From Plakobranchus ocellatus (lineage: Eukaryota > Mollusca > Gastropoda > Plakobranchidae), in NCBI GenBank assembly GCA_019648995.1, contig BLXT01005072.1, positions 53,455 to 86,140 of the forward strand: a stretch of DNA of 32,686 nt. Reading direction: 5' to 3'. Position numbers and translations under genes: made by a program. Of this stretch, positions 1 through 12,600 are shown one piece after another (the stretch's first letter is position 1; each line of letters begins with the position of its first letter). The notes beneath the pieces were generated by a model. It searched no databases and was not told where the DNA came from. It worked only from the letters and a program-made list of their open reading frames with translations.

Positions 1-1737
1 TGTACTATGCTTGATGATCAAACCATCAAATTTTTAAAATTGTTCATACAATTAAGTGTTTTTATTTTACTTTGAAGTCATTTATATGGGTAAAATCGGT
101 AATTCTTTCTTTCTTATTTTTGAAACGTCAGGCATTGAAATACATCGCGAAAATACTTTTCATCGATAGCAAAGATTTCTATAAATAATTCAATAACGAA
201 GTAAGCCATCAATGAAAAATATGAGCATCGAAATCGTATCGCTCCTTGGTGATGTATGATTTTTACTACTTTTTCCTCTTTCACGGAAGCGTTTTCGGTC
301 AAATCTGAGCAAACATAGCTTGTTTGTCTCAATATAATGAGAGCTTTTATTTGATTTTAAAATCATTTACCCGGTAATATCGTCCATTTTTTTTCTAGAA
401 AATACAGCCAAAAAGCTAGTTGCAAGCCATAGTTGGTCTATTTTCACTCTGATTCAACCTAAAGGATGTTAAATTTTATTTCGTATATCGAAAGATAAAA
501 GGTCTAAATTCATGATTTACGAACATAAATTACATGCCTTAACTTCAGCCCACAAGTAAATTCCAATAATAATAAAACCTATTTTACGTAGTTTTTTTTA
601 AATGACAGGCATTGGAATCATCGGAAGACGGTAAAATACACCGAGAATGTAGTTTTTACGATTTATAACACTTTCCCCAACCAGGTGAATGAAAAAGAAC
701 CTTAACATAAGTGATAAAAAAAAAGAAAAAATAGTGGGCACGATTCTACTACACCGTAAATGGGGACTCTTTTTTTGTTTGTTTGTTTGTTTGTTCTGTT
801 ATCGTTTCGAAAGAGTGTCGAAAATGTACCGCGCAATGCTATTGTTTTTGAACTCCCTTTTCTAAAACATCCATCGATACCAGTAACCACAGGAACTTTT
901 TTTATTTCCTTTTGAATTAGATTTAGCTTTGGAAAGGGAAGAAACCACCAATTTTAAAGTGAAAAATAGCCAGAAAAACGTGATTGCATCCTTTGGGATT
1001 TATCGTAATCAGTTTCAAATCTTATGCAAAAGGGAACCAATTTTTTCTGTAAATTCATAGAGTAAGATTGAAAGATACTATGAAATAACTCAAATGGCAA
1101 GCACTAGCACAAAACCTCGATTTAATTTCGATCGTACCAAAATCACTTGTTCAGAAAAATCGAGCCCTTTTCTCTCTTATCTTTGAAACAGCAGACATTG
1201 GACATGTCGGAGAACGCTAAAATACGTTGCGGATGTGATTTTCATCGTACACGTCAACAAGGACGGGAGTAAAAAATACAAGAAGTGAGCATTAAAACAT
1301 TGTCATTTCATCGCGATGTGGAATTTTTTAATTGATTGTCGCTCTTTTACGGATTTACTTTCATAAATACCTGGGCAATCGCAAGCCTAAAATACCATAA
1401 CCATATGCCATTGTTCTACTCTCTTTCATAATCAAAACATCAAATTGTTTTTGTCCATACAATAAAATGTGTTTAGTTTATTTTGAAGTCATATAGTTGG
1501 ACAAAATCTGCAAGTTTTTTCAAAACACAAGATTAAAAACAGGTTTTAAGCCTCAAATTTAATGGTCTTTAGCTCAAAGATGACCAGAAAAAAGTTGAAA
1601 TTAATCCTACATATTGAAAGACTAAAGACACTGTTAAAAAATTTCAATTGCCAGCAATAGCTCAAACTCGCGAGTTATTTTCGATCGTAAGAAAGCCGTT
1701 ATAAAGTAAAATATCGCACTTTTTCTTTCTTATTTTT

Positions 1738-3466
1738 GAAACGGCGGGCATTGGACACGTTCGAAGACGCTGAAATACATCGGGAAAATGCTTTTCATCG
1801 AAAGCAAAGTTTTCTTCAAGATATTCAATAACGATGGCAGCAATAAACTCTAGAAGTGACCATCGAAACCCTATCAGTTCATGGCGATGGGGAATTTTTC
1901 CTGGTTTTTTCCTCTTTTACGGAAGTTTTTTCCAAAAAATCTGAACAAACACATGCCTTACTCCATGCAGTGATGTTATTCTTGTACTCTACTTCATGAC
2001 CGAAGCACTAAGTCATTTGTCTCTATACATTTAAATGATTTAATTGGCTTTTCAAATCATTTACACGGTTAATTCGTCAATTTTTACCGGAAAATTTAGC
2101 CTAAATGTCGTTGCCAGTCATAATTTTGATCGCTTTTCGCTCGGATTCACCCTAAAGAATGTTAAATGTTATTTCACATAGCAATAGAGAAAAGTTGAAA
2201 TACACTATAACATCACTCAAATTGCTTTCCTGAACTTCAGTCCCCGAGAAAAATTTCCATCGTTATTAGGCCTATTTATGTAGAATTTCGCGTATTTTCT
2301 AAACCTTTTTGGAAACAACAGGCATTGGAATTATCGCAAGACAGTAAAATACAACGATAGTATGGTTTTCAATGGTAATAAACCTTTTCCTACCCAGGAG
2401 AATAAAAAAGAAACGTAATCTATGTAATATAAAAGAGAACAAGTTGGGTAAGATTCCATGACGCTGCCACTGGGGACTCTTTTTTTTTAGGTTTTGTTTC
2501 TGTAATCAATTCGAAATAGGGTTGAAAGCGTACCGTACAAATACGATTGTTTTTTGTACTTCTTTTATAAGATCTATCGATACCAGTAACCACACGTACT
2601 TTTTTTTTATTTAGTTTTGAATTTGATTGAGCTTTGGAAAGGGAGGAAGCCAGAAATTTTAAATTGAAAATTAGCCAGAAAATCGTGATTGCAACTCTTG
2701 GAATCCATCGCAGTCAGTTTCAAATCTTATACAAGAGGGTTCTACTTATCGATAGAGTGAGGTTCAAAGACACAATGAAATAACTCAAATAACCAGCAAT
2801 AGTTCCAACCCACAAGTTAATTTCGATCGTAACAAAGCCATTTTTTCAGCAAATTCGCGCCCTTTCTCTTTTTTCATTTTGGAAAGGCAGGCATTATACA
2901 AGTCGGAAGACTCTAAAATACGTTGCGGATGTGCTTATCATGGAAACCAAAAGGGTTCTGTGTACACGTCAACAAAAACGGAGGTCAAAAATGCAAGAAG
3001 TGCAAATTGAAATCCTGTCATTTCATCGCAATGTGGATTTTTTAATTGATTGTCGCTCTTTTTTGGATAAAACTTCATAACTACTTAGGAAACTCAAGCC
3101 TAAAATATCATAACAATATGCTGTTTTTTCTACTCTATTTCCTAATCAAATCATCAAATTATTTGCGTCCATACAATTGATTGCTTTTTTTTTTTTGTTT
3201 TTTTTTTTAAGTAGTTTACTTAGACAAAATTGAATTTTGTCAGAAATACTAGACTAAAAATAGGTTTTCAGCCTTAATTTTAATCGCCTCAAGTTCGATG
3301 ATAATCAGAGTAAAGCTGATACTCCTCCTATGTATCGATAGAATTAGGTCCAAAGACACTGTTCAAAAATTTGAATGGCCAGCAACAGCTCAAACTCTCG
3401 AGTTAGATTCGATCGTAAGAAAGCCATTTTAGAGTAAAATATCGCACTTTGTGTTTCTTATTTTTC
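1738..3466 (+). repeat. Higher-order satellite unit (1729 bp, A-B-C)
   Basis: This is one complete three-part unit, counted from the A anchor at 1738 to the next A anchor at 3467, with its B part at 2311 and C part at 2881. It is clearly the closest relative of the following unit. The stretch at 2600-2770 matches 4321-4500 with few differences. The stretch around 1945-2000 (ending in the TACTCTACTTCATG motif) is almost identical to 3675-3730. Confidence 0.85.
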
Positions 3467-5527
3467 AAAACGACTGGCGTTGGACACGTTGGAAGACGCT
3501 GAAATACAATGCGAAAATACTTTTCATCGAAAGCAAAGTTTTTTTCAAAATATTCAATAATGGCGGCAACCATAAACGCAAGAAGTGACTATCTAAACCC
3601 TATCAGTTCATGGTGATGGGGACATTTTACTGATTTTTTCTTCTTTCAAAAAAGCGCTTTCGTTAAATCTGAGCAAAAACATGCCTTACTCCATGCAGTG
3701 ATGTTATTCTTGTACTCTACTTCATGGCCGAAGCATTAAAACGTTTGTCTCTATACATTTGAATGTTTTTATTTAATTTTAAAACCATTTACACATTTAA
3801 ATCGTCAATTTTTGGCGGTAATTCCAGCTTATAGGTCGTTTCCAGCAACAATTGTAATCGCTTTTTGCACAGATTCACCGTAAAGAATGTCAAATGTTCT
3901 TTCATATAGCAGTAAAGTAGGGTTGAAATACACTATGACATCGCTCAAATTGTTTTCCTCAACTTTAGACTGCGAGAAAATGTCCATCGTTCTTAGGCCT
4001 ATTTATGTAGAATTTCGCATACTTTCTTAACCTTTTTGGAAAGACCAGGCATTGGAGTTATAAGACATTAAAATACAATGATAATGTGGTTTTAAATTAT
4101 AATAAAACTTTTCCTACCCCGGAGATTGAAAATGAAACGTAATCTATGTGATATAACAGAGAAAAAGTTGGATAAGATTCTATTACACTGCAACTGGGGA
4201 CTTTTTTTTTAGTTTTTGTTTCTGTAATCTATTCGAAACAGGATCGAAAGCGTACCGTATAAATACCATTGTTTTTGTACTCCTTCTTCTATAAGATCTA
4301 TCGATACCAGTAATCACAGGTACTTTTTTTTATTTAGTTTTGAATTTGATTGAGCTTTGGAAAGGGAGGAAGCCAGAAATTTTAAATTGAAACTTAGCCA
4401 GAAAATCTGATTGCAACCCTTGGAATCCATCGCAGTCAGTTTCAAATCTTGTACAAGAAGGTTATACTTATCAATAGAGTGAGGTTCAAAGATACTATAA
4501 AATAACTCAAATGACCAGTAATAGCTCCACCCGCGAGTTAATTTCGACCGTAACAAAGCCATTTTTCAGCAAAATCGCGCCTTTTCTCTTTTTCATTTTG
4601 GAAAGGCAGGCATTATACAAGTCGGAAGACCCTAAAATACATTGCGGATGTGCTTATTATCAAAAACAAAGGGTTCTATGTACACGTCAACATGGACGGA
4701 GGTCAAAAATGCAAGAAGTACACATCGAAATCCTGTCATTTCATCGCAATTTGCAATTTGTTAATTGATTTTTTAATCTTTAATGGATGCACCTTCGTAA
4801 ATACCTGGGCAAACGCAAGCTTAAAAATAATACAGGTATGCTATTTTTTCGTTATTTTGTGATAAAAAGCATTAAATTGTTTTCTTATATACAATTCAGT
4901 GTTTTATTTCATTTTAGATCATCTTTTCAGCAATATCGTGCCCTTTTTCTTTCTTATTTTCGGAACGGCAGACATTGAAAATGTCGGAGGACACCAAAAT
5001 ATGTTGAGAGTGTGCTTTTCATCGAAAGCAAAAATTTATTTCTACGAATCAATCGCGGCGGAAGACAAAAACGCAAGAAGTGAGCATTGAACTCCTGTTG
5101 CTTCTTTGCAATCTAGAATTGTTTAATTCATACTCGCTATTTTGTGGATGCAACTTCGTGAATACCTAAGCAAAAGCAAATACCAAAACAATACGCGTTT
5201 TTCTATTTTATTTCATGAACGAAACATCAAATTGTTTTTGTACAAACAAATGTTATTATTTTATTTTGAAGTCATTTATTTAAACAAAATCGGCCAATTT
5301 TGTCAGAAACTATAGACCAAAAACAGGCTTTAAGCCTTAATTTGAATCGCCTTTAGCTGAAAGATAACCATAAAAAAGTTGAAATTATTTCTATATTTTG
5401 ATACAGTAAGGTCCAAAGATACTGTTAAAAATTTTTAATGACCAGCAAAGCTCAAACTCTCAAGTTAGATTCGATCGTAAAAAAGCCTTTTTAGAGTAAA
5501 ATAGCGCCCTTTTTGTTTCTTATTTTT
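3467..5527 (+). repeat. Higher-order satellite unit with an extra C-type piece (2061 bp)
   Basis: The A anchor is at 3467, B at 4038 and C at 4600, as in the preceding unit. It then holds a second, partial C-type segment anchored near 4965 before the next A anchor at 5528. The jump is visible near 4905-4925, where the tail of one C unit runs directly into the start of another. The extra segment accounts for the roughly 345 bp by which this unit exceeds its neighbours. Confidence 0.8.
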
Positions 5528-7229
5528 CAAAACGGCGGGCATTGGACACGTCGGAAGACGCTGAAATACATCGCGAAAATGCTTTTCATCGAAAGCAAAG
5601 TTTTCTTTAAGAAATTGAAAAACGACGGAAGCCATTAATGAAAGGAGTGACCATCGAAATCCTATCACTTAATGGCGATGGCGGGATTTTTACTAGCTTT
5701 TCCTCTTCCAAGTTTTCGTACAAATGTGTGCAAACGCATGCCTGACACCAGGCAGTGATGTTATTCTTGTACTCTACGTCAAGACCGAATCACCAAATCG
5801 TTTGTCTCTATACATTTGAATGTTTTTATTTGAATTCAAAATTATTTACACGTTAAATATCGTCGATTCTATTCTTTTGTTGAAAATCCAGTCCAAAAAC
5901 TCGTTGCGAGCCATAGTTTGGTCTCCTTTCTCTCGGATTCACGAACATAAATTATTTGTCTTAACTTCAGCCCAAGAGCAAATTCTAACTGCAGTAAAAC
6001 CTACTTTACGTAGTATTTTGACCATTTTCTTAGCTTTTTGGAATAACAGGCATTGAAATGATCGGAAGACATTAAAATACACCGAGAATGTTATTTTCAC
6101 TATTTATAACACTTTTCCCATCGAGGTGATTGAAAAAGAAACTTAACTTATGTGATAAAGAGAGAAAAAATAGTGGGTACGATTCTACCAACCCGCAAAT
6201 GGGGATTCTTTTTGTTTGTTTGTTTTTGTTATCTATTCGAAAGGGTGTCGAAAATATACGGGGCAAATGCGATTGCTTTTGTTCTTCTTTTACTGTAAAA
6301 GCCATCGATACCAGAAATCACAGGTACTTTTTTTTTTCATTTCTTTTTGAATTACATTTACCTTTGGAAAGTGAGGAAACCATCAATGTTAATTGAAAAA
6401 TAGTCAGAAAATCGTGATTGGAAAGCTTGGGAAATTGTAGTCAGTTTCAAATCATATACAAGAGGGTAATAAATTTTTCTGTACACCTTGTTAGAGCAAG
6501 GTTGAAAGACACTGTAAAATAACTCAAATGGCTAGCAATAGCTCAAACCTGCGAGTAAGTATCGATCGTAACAAAACCACTTCTTCAGCAAAATCGCGCC
6601 CTTCTCTTTCTTATTTTGGAAGCGGCAGACATTGGACATGACAGAAGACGCAAAGTGGAATGTGCTTTTCATCAAAAGCAAAAGTTTCTTTAAAAGTTCA
6701 ATAACGAGGTAAACCAAAAATACAAGAAATAAGTATAAAATTCCTATCGCTTCATCGCAATGTGGAATATTTTTTCTCAGTTTTCGTTCTTTTACGGACG
6801 CCCTTACGTAAATATCTAAGCAAACGCAAGCCTTAAAAACAAACAAACAAATTTTCTATCCTTGTTATCTTCATCATGACCAAAGCATCAAATTGTTTTT
6901 GTTCATACAATTTAGTGTTTTTATTTCATTTTAAAGACGTTTTTTTACTGGCAGAATTGGCAATTTTTGGCTAAAACCTGAGATCCATACGTGGACTTAG
7001 GCTGAAACGCTAGCCTTTAAACAGAATGGAGGCCTTAACTTAGATCGCCTTTATATCCGAGAGAACCAGATCAATGATTATTCTTTTGTGACATATTGAT
7101 ATAGTAAGGTCGAGAGACACTATTGGATAACCCAAACGGCCAGCCACACCTTAAACTTACGAGTTAATTTTCGATCGCACCAAAGCCGTTTTTTTTAGTA
7201 AACTTTCGCGCTTTTTATTTCTTATTTTA
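5528..7229 (+). repeat. Higher-order satellite unit (1702 bp, A-B-C)
   Basis: This is a complete unit with the A anchor at 5528, B at 6040 and C at 6618; the next A anchor is at 7230. It carries the same internal landmarks as the units to its left. It is more diverged from them than they are from each other, notably in the C part around 6650, where the anchor has a short deletion. Confidence 0.82.
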
Positions 7230-9114
7230 GAAACAGCAGGTATTGGAAACGTTGTATGACGCTAAACTACAAAGGAAATGATCTTTAAATCGAGAGCAAT
7301 GGTTTCTTGACAAAGTTCAATGGCGGTGGAAGCCAAAAAACCAAGAAGTGAACATAGAAATCCTATCGCTTCATGGCGATAGGAGAATTTTAACGCTTTC
7401 TCCTATTCAACGAACCGTTCCCGTACAAATCTAAGCAAACAGGTGCCTATAACACCATTCAGTGATGTTACTCTTGTACGCACTCCACTTCATGACCGAG
7501 ATATCAGATCTTTTGTCGAAATCCTTTAAAATGGTTTTATTTGATTTTACAGTCATCTCCACGGACGAAGTCGGCACTTTGGGCTGAAAATCCACCGTGA
7601 AAGCTTGTTACACGCCTTAATTTTCATCGCCTTTAGATGGAATTCGGAATTCAACCAGGAGAATGTTTTATTTTTTTTCTTACATATCGTTGGGGTAATG
7701 TCAAAGAGCACTTTTAAATGAATCAAATATTCAGCCACAACAGTAAATTTCGATCGTAATGAAATCTGTTTCTGGAAGAATTTAACAAATTCTCTTAAGC
7801 TTTTTGGAAACGCAAGATATTTAAGTTATCTGAAGTTAGACAAATACATAGGGAATGAGGTTTTCAATGTTTATAAAACATTTTTCAGATTCACGAGAAT
7901 GAAAAAGAAGCATAGTTTATTGCTCTATGTAAAAAAAGAAAAAAAAAAAAAAACAATTGGGTAAGAGTCTACTACACCGCAACTGCGGACTTTTAAGTGA
8001 TTTTATTTTTGGTACTTGACAGAAAGTCGAAATGGTACCGAGCAGATTCGGTTCTTTTTTACTACTCGCTTTCCTGTTATATCTATCGATACTAGTAACC
8101 ACGTGTGCTTTTTAAAAATTATCTTCTTAATAAAGTCTGTTTTATAGTAGAATTTCGCAAATTTTCTCTCGCTCCTTAGAAACGACAGGCCTTGGAGTCA
8201 TCATGTGGTTTTCAATGTTTCCAAAAGATATTGCACTCAGGAGAATGAAAAAGTGACGTAATCTTTGTGAAAGAACAAAAATTGAGTAAGATTCTACTAC
8301 ACAGTGTCGAAAATCAACTGAGAAGATACTATTTTTTTGAACTTGTTCTTTTGTAGTATCCATTGACAGCAAAGAACACATTTTATTTTTTTAATATTAA
8401 TAGAGAAGGTATATTTTCTTTTATCGGAGGCAAAGGTTTCTTTATACAAGTCGATAACGACGGAAGTCAACAATGCAAATAAACAAAGAAATCCTATGGC
8501 TTCATCTCGATGTGGAATTTTCTAATTGATTTACGCTTTTGTACGGACGCCCTTACGGAAATATCTTAGCAAACGTGAAAAAAAAACAAAAACATATCAA
8601 TATGCCATTTTTGTACTTTGCCTTTTGACCAAAGCAACAAATTTTTTAAATTGTCCATACAATTAAGTATTTTTACTTTATTTTGAAGTCATTTAGATGG
8701 GCAAAATCAATAATTCTTGGCTGAAACTCTAAAAACAGGTCTACAGCGTCAAATTCGATCGCCTTTACCTCTGAGACATCTAGATGAAGATTGTTCTTTA
8801 ACATATCGATAGAGTAAGGTCGAAAGATACTTTTAAATAATTCAAATGTCAAGCAATAGCTTGAACCCGCGAGTAGTTTCGATCGTAAAAGGTCATTTTT
8901 CGTGTAAAATTTGTAAAATTTTTTATAACTTATTTTGCAAACAGCAGACAATGGACATATCGGATGGCGCTAAAATACGTTAAAAATGTGTTTTTCATCG
9001 AAAGGAAAAGTTTGTTGGTACAAGTCAATTACGGCCGAAGCCAAAAGTCCTATGTCAATATCTAAAAAAACGAAAGCTTAAGAAAACATACAATAGTATG
9101 CTAATTTAGTACTC

Positions 9115-9334
9115 TACTTCATGATCCAAGCGTCAAATTTTATTTCCGTATAATAAAATGTTTTTGTTTCATTTTAAAATATGGGCATGATCGGCATTTT
9201 TTGTTTGGCTGAAACACTAGCATAAAAAAAGACTGAAAGCGTCAATGATTTTGCTCATGTAAATGACTTCAAAATGAAATAAAAACACTTTATTGTATGG
9301 AGAAAAAGAAATTGATGCTTTGATCATGAAGTAC
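9115..9334. repeat. Foldback inverted repeat inside the satellite
   Basis: The segment at about 9115-9195 is in forward orientation, and the segment at about 9247-9334 is the reverse complement of the same part of the repeat unit. Shared pieces include TACTTCATGATC, TTTTTATTTCATTTT-like and the ATGGGCA/ATGAGCA region. About 50 bp separate the arms, so a single strand could fold into an imperfect hairpin with arms of about 85 bp. It marks the left breakpoint of the inverted patch. Confidence 0.75.
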
Positions 9335-9681
9335 AATTCAAAAAAGCATACTCTTATGGTTTTTTTAGGCTTCCGTTGCTAAGATATTTCAAGGGTGTTC
9401 GTTAAAGACCGAAATCCGATATTCCAAATCCCGATGAAATGACAGGATTTCGATGCTGACTTCTTGCAATTTTGGCTTGTGTCGTAATTGACTTGAATGA
9501 AGAAACCTTTTCTTGCGATAAAAAGCATTTTCCAATGTATTTCGTCTTCCGACATATCCAACGTCTGGCGTTTCTAAAATAAGAAAGAAAAAGAGCGAAA
9601 TTTTACACAAACAATGGCTTCGTTACGATCGAAACAAACTCGCGGATTTGAGCTCTTGCTGGCCATTTGAATTATTTGATA
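9245..9681 (-). repeat. Inverted satellite patch (C-type unit on the minus strand)
   Basis: The reverse complement of this stretch aligns with a forward C-type unit. Read backwards it contains GGCCAGCAAGAGCTC, GTTTCGATCGTAACGAAGCC, a CTTTCTTATTTTAGAAACGC-like box, GACGAAATAC and CTTCATGATCAAAGCATC in the usual order. Forward copies resume at 9682 with the CCATACCAGTAACCACA box of a B unit. The patch is the only clear orientation change inside the left half of the array. Confidence 0.85.
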
Positions 9682-12600
9682 GCCATCCATACCAGTAACC
9701 ACAAATGCTTATTTTATTTCCTGTTCAATTAGCTTTAAAAAGGGAGGAAACAACCAATTCGGACATGAAAATTAGCCAGAAAATGGTGATTGCAACCCTT
9801 GGAATCCATCGCAGTAAGCTTCAAATTTTATACAAGAGGGTAATGAATTTTGCTATATATCGATAAAGGTTTAAAGACATTGTGCACTAAGTCGAATGGC
9901 CAGCAAAAACTCACATCCTTGAGTTAATTTCAATCGTAACAAAGCCATTTTTTCGTCAAAATCGCGACCTTTTTCTGTCTTATTTTGGAAACGGCAGGCA
10001 TTATACAGGTCGGAAAACTCTAAAATACGTTGCAGATGTGCTTTTCATCGAAAGCAAAGGATTCTTTTTACCCGTCAACAAATCGGAGGTCGTAAATGCA
10101 AGAAGTACATATCGAAATCTTGTCATTTCATCGCGATTTCCAATTTGTTAATTGATTTTCAATCTTTTATGGATGCACCTTCATAAAAACCTAAGCAAAG
10201 GCAAGGATAAAATACCATAACAATATGCAATCTTTTCTACTCTATTTCATGATTAAAACATCAAATTGTTTTTGTCCATACTATTAAGTGTTTTTATGTT
10301 ATTTTGATGTCATTTACTTGGACAAAATCGACATGTTTTGTCAGAAAGACTAGATCAAAGACAGCTTTTCAGCCTCAATTTTATCGCCTTAAGCTCAAAT
10401 TTAAATGGCCAGCAACAGTTCAAACTCTAGAGTAAGATTCGAACGTAAGAAAGCCGTATTAAAGTATAATATCGCCTTTTTTCTTTCTTACTTTTGAAAG
10501 GGAAGCATTGAACACGTTGGAAGACGCTGAAATACATCGCGAAAATGCTTCTCATCAAAAGCTAAGTTCTCTTTAAGAAATTCAATTATGACGGAAGTTA
10601 TCATAGCAAGTAGTGAGAATCGAAATTCATGGGAATGAGGAATTTTTACCACTATTTTCCTCTCTCACGGATGTATTATCGTTAAATCTGAGCAAATACA
10701 TGCCTGACTACATATTCTTGTACCCTACTTCATGACCGAAGCACCAGATCTTTGGTCTTTTTGATCTTTGGCTTTTATTAAATTTAAAATCATTTACGCG
10801 GTAAATATCGTCAATTTTTTTTTTTGAAAATCAAGCCAAAAATCTCGTTGCGAGCTATAGTTTGGTCTCCTTTCACTCAGATTCAGCCTAAAGAATGTAA
10901 AATTTTAGTTCATATATCGAAAGAGAAAGGTTCAAGTTCACTATTTACGAACATAAATTACTTGCCTTAACTTCAGTCCACGAGTGAATTCCAATCGTAA
11001 TAAAACCTAATTTACGTAAAGTTTCGATGAATTTCTTAGCATTTTGGAAATAACAGGCATTGGAATCATCGGAAGACAGTAAAATACATCGGGAATGTAG
11101 TTTTCACTGTTCATAACACTTCTCCTATCCAGATGAATAAAAAAGAAACTTAATTAACCTATGTGATAAAAAAGAGAAAAAATAGTGCGTTCGGTTCTAC
11201 AACACTGCAAATGGGGGCTTTTTTTTGTTTGTTGTTTTGTTTCTCTTATCTATTCAAAAGATTGCCGAAAATGTACCGTGCAATTGCTAGTGTTTTTGTA
11301 CTCCTTTTCCTGTAATATCCACTGATATCAGTAACCACAGGTACTTTTTTATTTCATTTTGAATTAAATTTACCTTTGGAAAGTGAGGAATCCACCAATT
11401 TTGAATTGAAAAATTGTCAGAAAATCGTGATTGCAACCCTTGGGATTTATCGCAGTCAGTTTCAAATCATATACAAGAGGGTAACGCATTTTTCTATACA
11501 TCGTAAGAATAAGGTTGAAAGACACTGTGAAATAACTCAAATGGCTAGCAACAGCTCGAACCCATGAGTGAGTTTCAATCGTAACAAAATCACTTTTCCT
11601 GCAAAATCACGCCTTTTTCTTTTTTATTTTGGAAAAGGCAGACTTTGGATAGGTCGGAAGACGCTAAAATACGATAATGATGTGCTTTTTATCGAAAGAT
11701 TCTTCGTACACGTCAACAAGGAAGGGAGTCAAAAATGCAAGAAGTAAGCATCAAAATATTGTAATTTCATCGCGATGTAGAATTTTTAATATAATGTGGC
11801 TTTTTTATGGAATACCTGGGCAAAACGGAAGCCTAAAATACCATAACAATATGCTACTGTTCTACTCTATTTCATGATCAAAACATCAATTTGTTTTTTT
11901 CCATACAATTAAGGGTTTTTATTTTATTTTGAAAGCATATACTTGGACAAAACCTGCAAGTTTTTTTAAAAAACACTACACTAAAAACACGTTTTAAGCC
12001 TCAGTTTCAATCGCTTTTAGCTGAACGACAACTAGAAGAAAGTTAAAATTCCTTCTACATATTGGTAGACTAAGGTCCAAAGACAATGTAGAAAATTTAA
12101 ATGGCCAGCAACAGCTCAAAATCTCGAGTTAGATTCGATCGTAAGAAAGCCATTTTAGAGTAAAATATCGCACTTTTTCTTTTTTTATTTTTGAAACGGC
12201 AGGCATTGCACACTTTGGAATACGTTGAAATACATCACGAAAATGCTTTTCATAGCCTTAGCTCGGATTCATCCTAAAGAATGTTGAATGTTCTTTCACA
12301 TAGCAATAGAGAAAAGTTGAAATACACTATAACACTACTCAAATTGCGTTCATCAACTTCAGTCCGCGAGAAAATTTCCATAGTTAGTAGGCCTTTTAAT
12401 GTAAAATTTCACATATTTTCTTAACCTTTTTGGAAACAACAGACATTGAAACTATTGCAAGACAAGCAAATACAACGATAATGCGGTTTTCAATGATAAT
12501 AAACCTTTTCCTACCCAGGCGAATAAAAAGTAAACGTAATCTATGTGATATAAAAAAGAAAAAGTAAGGCAAGATTCTATTTTTAAAAAAAGCTTGTTGC

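Larger units (their letters stand above)
1..9244 (+). repeat. Satellite array, left block (A-B-C higher-order repeat, forward)
   Basis: The block is made of diverged tandem units of about 570 bp. Each carries the same ordered landmarks: a TTTCGATCGTAACAAAGCC-like box, a TTTCTTATTTTGGAAACGGC-like box, a GGCATTGGACACGTCGGAAG-like box, then a CATCGCGATG or CATGGCGATGG box. Three unit types differ downstream of these boxes. Type A anchors start near 122, 1738, 3467, 5528 and 7230. Type B anchors are near 601, 2311, 4038 and 6040. Type C anchors are near 1185, 2881, 4600 and 6618. The order A-B-C therefore recurs about every 1.7 kb. Many insertions, deletions and stop codons in all frames show it is non-coding, and the short ORFs in it differ from copy to copy. 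The right end (about 7800-9240) is less regular, with extra or truncated B and C pieces. Unit limits are approximate because alignment was by eye. Confidence 0.93.

Noticed and set aside
114-9610. Many 60-100 residue ORFs in the left half of the array
   Set aside because: Equivalent positions in other copies are broken by stops and indels, the frames differ from copy to copy, and there is no sign of codon-level constraint.
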